Source: Streptomyces sp. Tue 6430
GTDB taxonomy: Bacteria > Actinomycetota > Actinomycetes > Streptomycetales > Streptomycetaceae
Direction: 5' to 3'
Assembly: GCA_021568835.1 (NCBI GenBank)
Contig: JAKGSH010000001.1
Span: forward strand, 62,001-126,000
Length of the DNA: 64,000 bases
Within the stretch, counting starts at the first letter, position 1; every line of letters starts with the position of its first letter. A program made the translations under genes and the position numbers. Below the pieces are notes generated by a model that saw only the letters and a program-made list of their open reading frames with translations, was not told where the DNA came from and did no database searches. Below, one piece after another: positions 1 to 8,638 of this stretch.

Positions 1-6
1 GCGTGG

Positions 7-1179
7 ATGGCTACGACCACCTCGCTCTCCACGGCGGAGAGCGGGCTGACCGGGAACGTCAGCAGCATCACGCAGCAGACCAACAGCGAGTGGCACGACG
101 CGATGCGTCATTTCTGCAGTTCGCTGTGGGGCACGACGGCGTGGGGCAAAAGCCGTGAGGGGTACGAGTGGAAACACGACAGCTCCTCCTCGCAGACCGC
201 CACCCACCCCGTGATGACCGTGCTGTTCGACACGGCTCAGAAAGTCAGCGACCTCCTCTACGAGTTCGCCGAGGCGGCCGTCTACCTCAACCGCGAGGTG
301 TGGGACGTCTACATCGAGGCCGTACGCGACGCGATCCCCAAGGTCGAGGTCAACCTCAAGGACGGCGTCGGCATGGACGACGTCAAGGGTTTCCTCAAAG
401 GCGTGGCCAAGGGTGTCGCCAAGGGCGCGAGCCAGTTGGGCCAGGGCATCGTCCTGAACATGGACACCGCCAAGCTGAACGCGATCGTCACCGAGTACAA
501 CCGACGGGTCGACGCGCTCGTTCCGAAACTCGACGCGCTCATGGGCCCCTTGGACGAAGCGCACCGAAGTGCCCCGAAGTTCGAGGCTCAGGAGGCGCGG
601 GCACAGGGCTTCGGGATGCGGGCCCTGGAGGAGTTCAAGGACTCGCAGGTCTGGCTGAAGATCGACTCGGCAGGCAAGTACGACCTCGACCTCGCCGCCA
701 ACGAGTACATGGCGGACGGCCACACCCTGGACAAGCACGTCGGCAAGACGGACGAGCAGCTGGCGCAGCGCCTGCGTGACCAGCCGGCGAACCCGAACCA
801 GGATCCGACCCCGGCCTGGCCGTACCGAAAGCCGAAAATCAAAGCCTCTTCGGCCTTCCCGAACTACCAGCGGGCAGAGGAGCTGACGGAGTACAACCTC
901 AACCAGAACAAGGCCGCCATCGAGGCGTGGATCAAGGGCCCGCCGCCGCCGGCCGACGGCACGGTCGAGCCGTTCTACTCGACTGCGCCCAACGGCGAGA
1001 TCACCGGCCGCAGCGTGTTCAAGCAGCCGGTGGACCTCAACGACCCGCTGTCCGGGTACAAGCAGGGCGGCCTGGATGCCAAGGCGTACGACGTGACGGG
1101 CATCGACACGCGCATCAGGTACGACAGCACTCGCACACCGCCGTTCACCGTCATGACGTCGATGCCCTACAAACCCTAG
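7..1179 (+). CDS. Polymorphic toxin with C-terminal RNase A-like domain
   Basis: A 390-residue protein. Residues 1-200 are mostly helical with no catalytic motif, resembling the packing/secretion part of WXG-type or other contact-dependent toxins. Residues about 225-390 match the bacterial CdiA-CT RNase A-like toxin family: GHTLDKHVGK at 238-247 supplies the N-terminal His pair, RLR at 255-257 a basic residue, ASSAF...A...AIEAW the conserved helix, and TSMPY at 384-388 the Thr/Tyr end motif. The predicted activity is RNA cleavage in target cells. The frame is open upstream to the window edge, so the start at 7 is only the first visible ATG and the protein may be longer. A probable immunity gene follows 43 bp downstream. 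Family assignment is from motif memory; the toxin activity is inferred. Confidence 0.72.
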   Translation: MATTTSLSTAESGLTGNVSSITQQTNSEWHDAMRHFCSSLWGTTAWGKSREGYEWKHDSSSSQTATHPVMTVLFDTAQKVSDLLYEFAEAAVYLNREVWDVYIEAVRDAIPKVEVNLKDGVGMDDVKGFLKGVAKGVAKGASQLGQGIVLNMDTAKLNAIVTEYNRRVDALVPKLDALMGPLDEAHRSAPKFEAQEARAQGFGMRALEEFKDSQVWLKIDSAGKYDLDLAANEYMADGHTLDKHVGKTDEQLAQRLRDQPANPNQDPTPAWPYRKPKIKASSAFPNYQRAEELTEYNLNQNKAAIEAWIKGPPPPADGTVEPFYSTAPNGEITGRSVFKQPVDLNDPLSGYKQGGLDAKAYDVTGIDTRIRYDSTRTPPFTVMTSMPYKP

Positions 1180-1222
1180 GGTGCCCTGCCCTGCCGAGCC
1201 GACCGAGAAAGGCCAGCACCAC

Positions 1223-1783
1223 ATGTCCGTCGACCAGGCTTCCTGGGAAGCCGCGGTGCGTCACCTCTACGAGGACGCGTACCCGTACGACGCCACAGGC
1301 CCGCGCCGCCACGAGGACTGGGTCCTCGACGTCCTCGCGCTGATGGCGCGGGTCCCGGACCCACGGGGTTGGACCGGTCTCGACGACGCGGCGCAGGCCC
1401 CGGAGCGTGAGACCTCACCCACGTATCCCTTCGTCGCCCATCCCCCGGAGTACATCGCGCCGCGTCTTCAGGAGATCGACCGTGTCGGCGCCGAGAATCT
1501 GCTCCTGGCCCTCACGGACGACGGGTGCACCCTGTCCAACCTGAGACGCTTCACGGAGAGCGAGGAGGAACTGCGGGAGATGGCACGCACGATCCTCGCG
1601 CGTTACGGGGACGGGGCCGGCTATCACACCAACATCAACAGGCCGGGTCATGTGCGTGGCACGCTCGACTTCACGTCGTCGAGCTGGGCGTACAGCCCGC
1701 TCAGCGTTTACTCGGAGGACTGCGGCCTGATCGTCGTCTCCGACACCGAGGTGGGCATGTTCTGGAACTTCGCCGACTACTGA
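1223..1783 (+). CDS. Putative immunity protein for the RNase A-like toxin
   Basis: A 186-residue, acidic, probably cytosolic protein without signal peptide or membrane segment. I chose the ATG at 1223 because a GA-rich ribosome site (GAGAAAGG) lies before it; the reading frame is open back to 1181. I do not recognise the family. It is called immunity only from position, directly behind the toxin and ahead of a second toxin-tail/immunity cassette, the usual layout of polymorphic toxin loci. The C-terminal half carries several aromatic residues and ends in MFWNFADY, as in small beta-rich immunity folds, but this is not diagnostic. Confidence 0.5.
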   Translation: MSVDQASWEAAVRHLYEDAYPYDATGPRRHEDWVLDVLALMARVPDPRGWTGLDDAAQAPERETSPTYPFVAHPPEYIAPRLQEIDRVGAENLLLALTDDGCTLSNLRRFTESEEELREMARTILARYGDGAGYHTNINRPGHVRGTLDFTSSSWAYSPLSVYSEDCGLIVVSDTEVGMFWNFADY

Positions 1784-1822
1784 CCCATCGGAACGCAGCC
1801 CCTGACCAGGTCGTTTGAGAGG

Positions 1823-2131
1823 ATGCCCCCCGTGCTGACCCGTTCCGCCTCCTACCCCGACCGGGAGACCGCCCACTGGGCCACCCAGCAGGTGGTGACC
1901 GCCAACGAGCAGGTCGTCCACCGCTGGCTCGCCCAGGGCACCCGGGCCCGCCTGACCATCGAAGCCGCCTGGCCGTCCCGTGAGGAGCCCGTGGGGCGGG
2001 TCCAGCTGGAGGGCGACCTGCTGGCCGGGCATGGGCCCGTCGGCGTCCGCGCGGCGCGCGTGGTGCTGCGCCGCGAGCCGTCGAGCCCCCACGGCTTCGT
2101 CGTCCGCACGACCGTTCCGTTCTACCTGTAA
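1823..2131 (+). CDS. Orphan C-terminal half of an RNase A-like toxin
   Basis: About 100 residues aligning by eye with the second half of the RNase A-like domain of the first gene: SYPDRETAHWATQQVV with an asparagine and VHRWL (the AIEAW helix), VGRVQLEG, and GFVVRTTVPFYL, equivalent to the TVMTSMPY end. The N-terminal half carrying the catalytic His motif is absent, so it cannot be an active nuclease alone. Either the ATG at 1823 or the GTG at 1832 could start it; the latter is better spaced from GAGAGG. It looks like an orphan toxin tail kept for recombination with a full-length toxin, and it directly precedes a matching CdiI-type immunity gene. Confidence 0.55.
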   Translation: MPPVLTRSASYPDRETAHWATQQVVTANEQVVHRWLAQGTRARLTIEAAWPSREEPVGRVQLEGDLLAGHGPVGVRAARVVLRREPSSPHGFVVRTTVPFYL

Positions 2132-2144
2132 GGGCTGCCCGCAC

Positions 2145-2800
2145 ATGTCCATGAAGCCCCTCGAACACGACCGCCGGTACGGCGAGCTGGGCCAGGTGAT
2201 GCGCGCGTACCTGGGGCAGCCGGCCGACGACACCCCGGAGCGGCGCAGCCGCGCGCTGGACGCGTACCTCCGTCACACCTGGCACACCCGCCCCTGGGCC
2301 GTCGCGGAGGCGGAGCGCCAGCTGCGCGAGTACAGCCGCAACCCTCCCGGTCGCGTCCGGCAGAGGCTGGGTGAGTTCTACGCGATCCCGGACATCGGGA
2401 TGGCAGAGTCCGAGATCGGTGACTGGCTGGTGGTGCTGGCCGATCACCTGAAGAGGAGCGTCGAGGAAGGCGACGTCCCCGAACCGTCGTCCCCGCAGAC
2501 GCACTGGGAGTGGCACGTGCGTTTCCCGGAGACCGCACAGCTGCTCGGCGGCTGGTTCTCGCAGGACGTCGTGGACGAGTTCCCCGACCATGACGCCGCC
2601 GTCGCCGACTACGCCGCCACCACCGACCCCCACCTGGTCGGACGCCTGGTGGCGAACTCCACGAGCTGCTCGCCCTCCCCCTGGACGAGGGTGACTACGC
2701 TTTGGCGGCCGCCGAACTCGGCATGGAGGTCGGTCCGCCGGAGCCGTTTTCCTACGGGGCCTGGTTCCAGTCGGTGGCGACAGTCCTGTCCGGCGTCTGA
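2145..2800 (+). pseudogene. CdiI-family immunity protein, frameshifted
   Basis: The first frame, from the ATG at 2145, encodes residues resembling CdiI-type immunity proteins, including the signature FPETAQLLGGWFSQDV followed by an acidic FPDHDAAVADY stretch. Near 2649-2652 the frame breaks; the following frame continues naturally as GELHELLALPLDEGDYAL and ends with a TGA at 2798. Restoring one base would give a protein of about 218 residues. It is the presumed antidote of the orphan RNase A-like tail immediately upstream (13 bp gap). The break may be a sequencing deletion (see the general frameshift finding) or real decay. If real, the cell would lack this immunity, which is tolerable because the paired toxin is only a fragment. 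Confidence 0.6.
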
Positions 2801-2913
2801 TCCGGCCCGCGGGCTTCCCGCACCGGTGGACCGGAGGCGGACCAGAGGTCAGTTCCAGCCCGTGAGGTCCCCGACGAAGTCCGCGTAGGGGCGGTTGCCG
2901 CCGCGCGACGAGG

Positions 2914-3512
2914 TCAGCCCCGGCGGCACCGCTCACGAAGCTCAGTGAGGACCGCCTTCTCACGGGAGTTGACGTCACCGTCCACGGTGGCCGCGCGCTC
3001 GGCCGCGTCGAGGACGTCGCCGAGATCGCCCGGCTCGGCGTCCACACGCTTCCACACCTCGGCCGGGTCGATGGCGATGACGTGCGCGAGCTGTTCGTCG
3101 ACCACCTCGTGCCGCTCCCGGACCAGCCGCACCAGATGCCGCATCAGCAGCGCCTCGTCGTCCGCGATCTTGGAGTTGGCTCCGATGACGAGCCATGCGA
3201 CCCACAGCATCAACTGCGGGTGCCGGCTGTTCCTGCTCATTCCCTCGGCGAGTTCGATCACCCGAGCCTCGTTCCGGAGGACGGCCCGAGCGTGCCGGCC
3301 GGCGAGCAGAGTCGTGTAGCGGTTCAGCAGGACGGCGAGGGGGACGCCGACCAAGGGGATGCCGATCTTGATGACGTTGCGCTGAAGGAGGTGCTTCCCG
3401 ACGACGGGAGCGCCCTCCCCGCAGTGAGTGCCGATCCGGAGTAGAAGCGCTTGACCAACGGTCGCACCAGGGCCGGGACCGCTTTGACCACGGTCTTGTT
3501 GGCCGCTTGTTC
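2914..3512 (-). pseudogene. EcsC/TerB-like protein remnant, truncated and frameshifted
   Basis: On the minus strand the conserved text starts abruptly at about 3512, immediately after the stop of the XRE gene, with VKAVPALVRPLVKRFYSG. It shifts frame at the CCCC run near 3417 and continues as GAPVVGKHLLQRNVIKIG...HARAV...HPQLMLWVAWLV, ending at 2914. The last 110 residues contain two aspartate/glutamate motifs (NSKIADDEALLM and VDGDVNSREKAVL) typical of TerB-like helical domains. An N-terminal part is missing, so a deletion joined this remnant to the XRE gene. The EcsC/TerB naming is from pattern memory and moderate. With the TerD-nuclease fusion at 11.5 kb it could mark a former Ter-type stress module. 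Confidence 0.45.
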
Positions 3513-3515
3513 GCG

Positions 3516-4402
3516 TCACGGGCGGTAGCACTCGCGGGCTGTGCCGTCGGCCGGCAGGAAACAGAGGCGCAGATCGGTTCGGTGGTCCCCGCCCAGCATC
3601 GGGGTGAAGCGGTAGACGCCCGTGTCGGCCGTGGTCCGCACGACGACCCGGCGCGGCGGTGCGCCGGGAGCCGAGACCTCGACCGCGTCCCCGACCCGCG
3701 CGTGCCAGACCCGCCCCCACGCCGCGGCGCACACCGTGCTGTACCGGATCTCCACGTGTGCGCCGGTACGGGTGCGGTGGGGCGGCCCGAGCGCGTCGGC
3801 CCGGCCGGGCAGTCCGCAGACATGCGGGCGGGGTCCTTCCCGTCGCACGCCTCGCCCCGGCAGCCGGGGGCCGGATCCAGTGTCGGGGAGTCCGGTGTCG
3901 AGGAGTCCGGCGTCGTCGGACGGCCGGAGGTCTGGTGCGGCAGCCACAGGGCGGCCGTCATCGCGGCGGCCGCCACCGCGGCTCCGGCGCCGAGGACCGG
4001 CAGGCGCCGCCACCGGGCCTGCCGGACCTGCAGGGCGTGGGGGGCCGTCCGCCCGGCGTCCGGTGCCCCCGGCCCCGGGGTGACCGGCCCCGGTGTCCCC
4101 GGTCCCGGTGTCCCCGGTCCCGGGATGGCCGGCGCCGGAGCCGGGGAGCGGGCGCGTCCGCTCCACTCGGCGTCGGCCAGCTCCCAGAGCGCGAGCAGCC
4201 GCCCGGGATGCTCGCCCGCCATCGCGCAGAGCGCCTCGACGGCCTGCCGGGGGACCGGCAGCTTGCCGTTGAGATAGCGCTCCCAGGAGGACTTGCTGTA
4301 CGGGGTGCGCTCGGCCAGGGCCGCCAGGCTCAGGCCCGTGCGGGCCCGCACCGCGCGGAGTCCCTCGGCCAGGGCCGCGCATTCGGGTGCGGGGGTGGTC
4401 AT
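3516..4402 (-). CDS. XRE regulator with membrane segment and DUF2690-like extracellular domain (frameshifted)
   Basis: Starts at the ATG at 4402, overlapping the upstream gene's stop (ATGA). Residues about 10-55 form a helix-turn-helix (TGLSLAALAERTPYSKSSWERYLNGK). Then come a Pro/Gly-rich tract with repeated PGPGTPG units, one hydrophobic segment (about residues 130-150) and a C-terminal DUF2690-type domain with paired cysteines (CRGEACDGKDP, later VEIRYSTVCAAAWGRVW). The frame shifts near 3819 inside this domain; the join ...DPARM(S)CGLPGRADALG needs one extra base. The architecture suggests a DNA-binding protein anchored in the membrane with an outward sensory domain. It pairs with the next XRE gene, which has a peptidoglycan-binding domain instead. 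Confidence 0.6.
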
Positions 4403-5301
4403 CCGCGCAGCACCTGCCAGGTGTGGGGGCCCACGATGCCGTCCGCCGGCAACCCCGCCGCCTTCTGCAGCCGCATGACGGCCGCGATCGTCTGCTGTCC
4501 GTAGACCCCGTCGACGATGCCCGGGTCCATCTTGCGGTGCCTCAGCAGGCACTGGGCCTCCACCACGTCCCAGCCCGGTCCGGCGAGGACGGCGGTGCGC
4601 GTCGTGCTGTATCCCGCGACCAGGACACCGCCGTCCGGGCCGCCGGCCCTGTGGACCTCGCAGGGGTAGGACCTGCCCGGCTTGAAGACGTACCCTGCCG
4701 GACCGTGCGCGGCGGGCGTGGCGGACATGGCCCGGGCACGGGAACTCTGCTGTGCGGTCGGCGTGCCGAGCACCGCGCCCGCTCTCTCGCTGCCGGGGTC
4801 GCCGTCCAGCACCTCGCCTGTCAGCAGCCCCGCGCACAGCCCGGCGACCGCGGCGGCCGCGACGGCGACGGCGACGACGGGCCCGGGGACTCCCGGCCGG
4901 CGCCCGCCGCTCACCGGCGCGGGCTCCTCGCGGGGCGGCCCCGCCGGTACGGCCGTGCCGGCCTCGCCGTACCGCTCCTCTCCCTGCCGCTCCCCGTCCT
5001 CCACGTCGGCCGGCGCAGACGGCACGGACGACCGCTGCTGCCACGCCTTCTCGGCCACCTCGTGCAGGACCAGCAGCCGGGTCGGTTCCGTCCCCGTGAT
5101 CCGTGCCAGCTTCTCCACCGCGTGACGCGGTGGCAGCGCCTTTCCGTTCAGGCAGCGCTCCCACGACGACCGGCTGTACTCCGTCCTGGCCGCGAGGGCG
5201 GTGAGGCTCAGCCCGCTGCGGTCCTTCAGTCTTCTCAGCTGGACGACCAGTTGCCGGACTCTCCGGTCCAGCGGATCCGGCAGTTCCTTCCAACGCGGCA
5301 T
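4399..5301 (-). CDS. XRE regulator with transmembrane segment and peptidoglycan-binding domain
   Basis: A 300-residue protein starting at the ATG at 5301, 8 bases after a GGAG site. Residues about 20-60 carry an XRE-type helix-turn-helix (SLTALAARTEYSRSSWERCL). A hydrophobic stretch around 155-180 predicts one membrane span. The C terminus (about 255-300) is a peptidoglycan_binding_1 repeat with the signature DGVYGQQTIAAVMRLQ and DGIVGPHTW. The predicted protein binds DNA inside and cell wall outside, as proposed for several actinomycete membrane regulators. It is translationally coupled to the following XRE-DUF2690 gene by ATGA overlap. Both HTH regions are clearly paralogous, indicating a duplication. 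Confidence 0.75.
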   Translation of the reverse strand: MPRWKELPDPLDRRVRQLVVQLRRLKDRSGLSLTALAARTEYSRSSWERCLNGKALPPRHAVEKLARITGTEPTRLLVLHEVAEKAWQQRSSVPSAPADVEDGERQGEERYGEAGTAVPAGPPREEPAPVSGGRRPGVPGPVVAVAVAAAAVAGLCAGLLTGEVLDGDPGSERAGAVLGTPTAQQSSRARAMSATPAAHGPAGYVFKPGRSYPCEVHRAGGPDGGVLVAGYSTTRTAVLAGPGWDVVEAQCLLRHRKMDPGIVDGVYGQQTIAAVMRLQKAAGLPADGIVGPHTWQVLRG

Positions 5302-5654
5302 GGGGCGCTCCGTAAGGGTCAGGGCCCGGGGGTCTTCACCTTCTTCATGTTCCGACTGTGGGCAACCCCGGCGCAGGCTCCTGGTTACTGGCCTTACCTC
5401 GCGCCCATGCCGTGTCGGCCACCCCTCACGGCGTCCCGGCGTCCCGCCGATCCGGCGTCCCGTCCCACGTCTTCGCAGGTCAACGCATGGGACGTCCACG
5501 GTGTCCCAGCCGGCCCGACACCGCTGGCCCCGTTCCAGATTGGCCAGCAATCTCGGTAGGGCCGAGCCGGACGGTGCGGAACGGTCCACCGCTCGCACCG
5601 TCCGCCGGCCACCACACCACCACCGACAACCATCACCACCGACAAGGGGAAGTC
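5302..5654 (+). other. Divergent intergenic region
   Basis: About 350 bases between the divergent XRE gene and the small secreted protein. I see no gene. It should hold both promoters. The last 60 bases before the ATG at 5655 form a CA-rich leader (repeated CACCAC/CCGACAA) ending in the ribosome site AAGGGGA. No convincing -10/-35 pair stands out. Confidence 0.4.
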
Positions 5655-6002
5655 ATGCGCAGGATCACATCGGCCGTCGCCACATCGGTCGCGGCAGCCG
5701 CTCTCACCGTCGGCCTCACCGGCGGCGCCACGGCCGCCGACCGGGCCGACGCCGGGCAGGGCGGCAGGGCCGGGCAGGTCGCCGCCGCCGGAACCGCGCC
5801 CGCCTGCATCGAACGCACGAGCGTCACGAACAACCCCGAGGGGGGAGTCCGGGTCTACCTCCGCAACTTCTGCGGCAGGACCATGCACGTCAAGGTGGTC
5901 GTCAAGAGCTGGTCGGACAGCGGGTGCAAGTCCATGCCCAAGGGATCCGGCTGGCTCTTCCAGACCTTCGGCGGCCGGTACGACCGGACCGTGGTGTGCT
6001 GA
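5655..6002 (+). CDS. Small secreted four-cysteine protein, tendamistat-like
   Basis: A 115-residue precursor with a clear Sec signal (MRRITSAVATSVAAAALTVG...ATAA) and a mature domain of about 75 residues with four cysteines. The central pair is separated by 17 residues and encloses MHVKVVVKSW, matching the spacing and the TVKVVYE strand of the alpha-amylase inhibitor tendamistat. Terminal ACIERTS and YDRTVVC resemble its first and last strands. The WRY inhibitory triad of tendamistat is not present, so another target or role is likely. Ribosome site AAGGGGA lies just upstream of the ATG. A second small secreted protein follows 20 bp downstream and may be co-transcribed. The fold assignment is inference. 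Confidence 0.55.
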   Translation: MRRITSAVATSVAAAALTVGLTGGATAADRADAGQGGRAGQVAAAGTAPACIERTSVTNNPEGGVRVYLRNFCGRTMHVKVVVKSWSDSGCKSMPKGSGWLFQTFGGRYDRTVVC

Positions 6003-6022
6003 GCGGGAACGGGAGAGGACTC

Positions 6023-6465
6023 ATGAACATCGTCACCAGGACGTTCCTCGTCGCGACGGTGGCCCTGGCGGACTGGCGGGCACGGCGCTGCCGGCCGCGT
6101 CGGCCGCCACCGGCGCGCCCGCGGCAGTCGCGGCGGCCCCGGAGCGGTGCCCGGTCAAGGCCTGGGGCCACCAGGGCTACTACAAGTGCGGCACGGACCT
6201 GAAGGCCGGCTACATCGACTGGAACCGGGACGGGCGGACCGACGAGGTCTTCGTGGTCGCCCCGAACCGCACGATCTGGCACACGTGGAAGAACGCCGGC
6301 GGCTGGAAGCTGATGCCGGGCAACGGCCGTGCCGACGACATGGAGGGGGACAACAGCACCGGCCCATCGCGCCGTTGCATCGTCGTCCGCGTGAACGGCG
6401 ACCATCCCTACTGGCAGAACTGCCACTACAACGGCAAGTGGCACCGCTGGACCACGACCGGCTGA
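6023..6465 (+). CDS. Small secreted protein with aromatic repeats (frameshift in signal peptide)
   Basis: From the ATG at 6023 the first 16 residues (MNIVTRTFLVATVALA) look like a signal peptide, but the frame then breaks at about 6068-6071. The other frame continues naturally as GLAGTALPAASAATGAPAAVAAA, then a mature domain beginning ERCPVKAWGHQGYYKCG. That domain has four cysteines and Trp-rich text (DWNRDGRTDEVFVV, IWHTWKNAGGWK, HRWTTTG). The D-x-N-x-D-G-x-x-D stretch resembles a calcium-loop VCBS/FG-GAP repeat, so a small beta-propeller-like or lectin-like secreted fragment is possible. One restored base gives about 147 residues. It follows the tendamistat-like gene closely. Confidence 0.5.
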
Positions 6466-6479
6466 GGCGCCTTCGCCTC
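6464..6479 (+). terminator. Short stem-loop at the stop codon
   Basis: GAGGCG, loop CCTT, CGCCTC: a perfect 6-bp stem overlapping the TGA of the secreted protein gene. No T-run follows, as is usual in high-GC actinomycetes. Confidence 0.35.
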
Positions 6480-6691
6480 TGCCGCGTTGCGCGAAATGCC
6501 GGGCCCCGGGGACGCCATGACGGCCGCCCAGGGGCCCGGCCACCTGCCCGAGCACCTGGAGTGCGGGCCGTCAGGACGGCCGCAGGCCGTGCCGGGCGGC
6601 TGCCCCGGGCCCCGACCGGCCTCCGTCGGGTCGCTCCGGCTCCCGGGTCCGGTCCGGCCGGCCGTCGCCGCGCGTGGGGACCCGTACGTGG

Positions 6692-7243
6692 TCACCGGCT
6701 CGGCGGCGGACCGGCACCCCGGCAGGACGATCCGTCGGGTGCCTGCCGAGCAGTGCCCGGCCGGCCGCTCGACGCGCTGTCGGTGTCCACCACCGCCCAC
6801 ACGGTCTTGCCGGGGCCGCTGCGGCGGTCGGTGACGCCCCAGTCGTCGGCGAGGGCGGTGACCAGGAGCAGGCCGCGGCCGGACTCGGCGTCGGGGTCGG
6901 GGGCCGTGGGGGTGGCGGTGACGGCGGGCCGGTGTTCCGTGCGGGTGTCGGAGACCTCGACGCGCAGCCGTCCGCCGTCCGCCTCGGCGGTCAGCCGGAC
7001 GTGGAAGTCCCGGCCGGGGACGCGCCCGTGCCGTACGGCGTTGGCGCACAGCTCGGCGGTGATGAGTGTCAGCGTCTCGTTGACGTGGCCGTCGTAGGGG
7101 TGGCCCCAGGAGTCCAGGCAGTGCGCGACGAACAGCCGGGCCAGGCGGGCGCCTCGCGGGGTCGAGGTGAAGGAGAGGGCGAGCTCGGTGGCCGCCGTGG
7201 CACCGGGGGAGGGCCGGTGCCGCTGGGAGGAGGGGCTGTGCAT
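6692..7243 (-). CDS. ATP-binding protein, RsbW-like anti-sigma/histidine-kinase fold
   Basis: A 183-residue protein starting at the ATG at 7243 (MHSPSSQRHRPSPG). It contains an HATPase_c_2 domain: the N box ITAELCANAVRHG, then RVEVSDTR and the glycine-rich GRGLLLVTALADDWGV. Actinomycetes carry dozens of such stand-alone ATPases, often encoded beside XRE-DUF5753 and DUF397 proteins, where they are thought to act in protein switches like WhiJ-type developmental systems. Here the nearest XRE/DUF397 pair is 2.8 kb away, but the upstream region contains the same CTGTAC half-site as the XRE promoters. The C-terminal tail is Ser/Pro-rich and unstructured. Confidence 0.72.
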   Translation of the reverse strand: MHSPSSQRHRPSPGATAATELALSFTSTPRGARLARLFVAHCLDSWGHPYDGHVNETLTLITAELCANAVRHGRVPGRDFHVRLTAEADGGRLRVEVSDTRTEHRPAVTATPTAPDPDAESGRGLLLVTALADDWGVTDRRSGPGKTVWAVVDTDSASSGRPGTARQAPDGSSCRGAGPPPSR

Positions 7244-7289
7244 GCCGTCAGCGTGACGGCCGCGACGGGCGTGCCACCAGCAGCGACAC

Positions 7290-7312
7290 CTGTACGGGAG
7301 GGGGCTGTACAG
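7290..7312. promoter_or_regulatory. CTGTAC half-site repeat upstream of the ATPase gene
   Basis: CTGTAC occurs at 7290-7295 and again within the palindrome CTGTACAG at 7305-7312, about 45-70 bases upstream of the ATPase start. The same half-site forms the GTACAG-N7-CTGTAC palindrome upstream of the XRE genes at 10038 and 15938, suggesting a shared regulator. Inferred from sequence similarity only. Confidence 0.35.
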
Positions 7313-7487
7313 GAGGCGGTGCGCCGGTGCGGAGCTGGGGCGGGAGCTGTCAACTCTGCGGACAGGCAAAGCTGTTGTCCCTATCGTGGAACATGAGGGA
7401 CGGTCGGTGCTCGATGGGGGTCCGTACGGGGCTCCGCGTCGGGCCGCCGAGAGGGAACACCACCTATTTACGTCGTGAGGGGACGGC

Positions 7488-8638
7488 ATGACGGCGACAG
7501 CGCCGACGGGCGGGACACCGGAACCCCGGCCGAACACCGCCGGGAACACCGGGGAAGGCCCCGCTCCGGGGCCGGCAGGGCGGAGCGGAACCCCGGACGG
7601 AACCTCACCGCCCGCCCCCGTGCCGCCCCCGCCGACGCGACCCCTGACGTGCCGCCTCCGCCTCCGCCCCCGGTTTCCCCCGGTGCGGGGAGCGGGGCCG
7701 ACGACGGTCTCCGGACGGTCCTCCCCGAGGTGCTCGGAGTGCCTGCCGAAGCCTCCCGGCGCAAGAGGAGGCTGTGGTTGTCGGTGGCGGCGGTGAGCGG
7801 TGTGCTGGGTGCCCTGGGCGGGGCGCTGCTCGCTTACGTCATGATCGGGCCGAGCGTCACCAAGGAGAACGACTCCAACAAGGAGTACGACGCCTCCCAG
7901 ACGCCCTTCACGGTGTCCGTGCAGGCCGAGCAGAGCGAGCCCCAGGAGTGGGCGATGGTGCTCGACCGGACGCTGACCGACGACGAGGTCCGGAAGATGA
8001 AGAGCAGTCCGGACGTCTTCTCCTACCTGAAGTCGCTGGGCGGCCGTCCGCTCGCCTACGCGCCGCTGCTGGAGCACGCTCCGCAGCGGTACAACGAGGC
8101 GCAGACCTCCAGCGGGGGCATGGAGTTCTCGGACACGTTCAAGATGACCGTGATGAGTACACGCCAGTACGCGGTGACCATCAACGACTGGAAGGTCACC
8201 GACCTCGCGTGCAGGAAGAGCACCGCGCAGGCCGTCGTCGGCCGTCCGCCGCAGGGTGGGGCCGCCTACGAGGGGATCCGGCTCCACCTTCCGCCCCGCG
8301 CCGACGAACCGGTGCTGACCGACGACACCGAGGGACAGGGCGAGCCCTACTTCGGCAATCGCTTCGTGGAGGTCGGCAACGGGCAGTCGTCGGGAGGACT
8401 CCGGGCGGAGGTGATCGCGCCGCGGGGACAGATCTGCGAGTGGGGCGTCCAGGTCCACTACAACGACACCTATCGGCCGGAAGGGCGGTGGGTCCAGCTG
8501 AAGGACGACAAGGGCGAGCCGCTCCGCATCCGCACGGAGTCCGTCCCGGAGAACCCCCGGCAGAGCTGGGTCTTCGGGGCCATGCCCTGGACGTCGTGTG
8601 ACGACATGCCCGAGGAGGGACAGTGTTACGGGCTCTGA
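7488..8638 (+). CDS. Single-pass membrane protein with proline-rich cytoplasmic tail (frameshifted)
   Basis: The ATG at 7488 has an ideal ribosome site (GAGGGGACGGC) and begins a disordered Pro/Gly/Thr-rich segment (MTATAPTGGTPEPRP). Between about 7625 and 7650 the frame slips by one base into DVPPPPPPPVSPGAG, then RRKRRLWLSVAAVSGVLGALGGALLAYVMIG, a basic stop-transfer followed by one transmembrane helix. The outer domain of about 250 residues has no family I recognise; it includes paired cysteines (DLACRKS, GQICEWG) and ends EEGQCYGL. Its stop lies inside the next gene (16-bp overlap), so it is coupled to the lipoprotein and the two probably act together at the cell surface. Confidence 0.55.
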
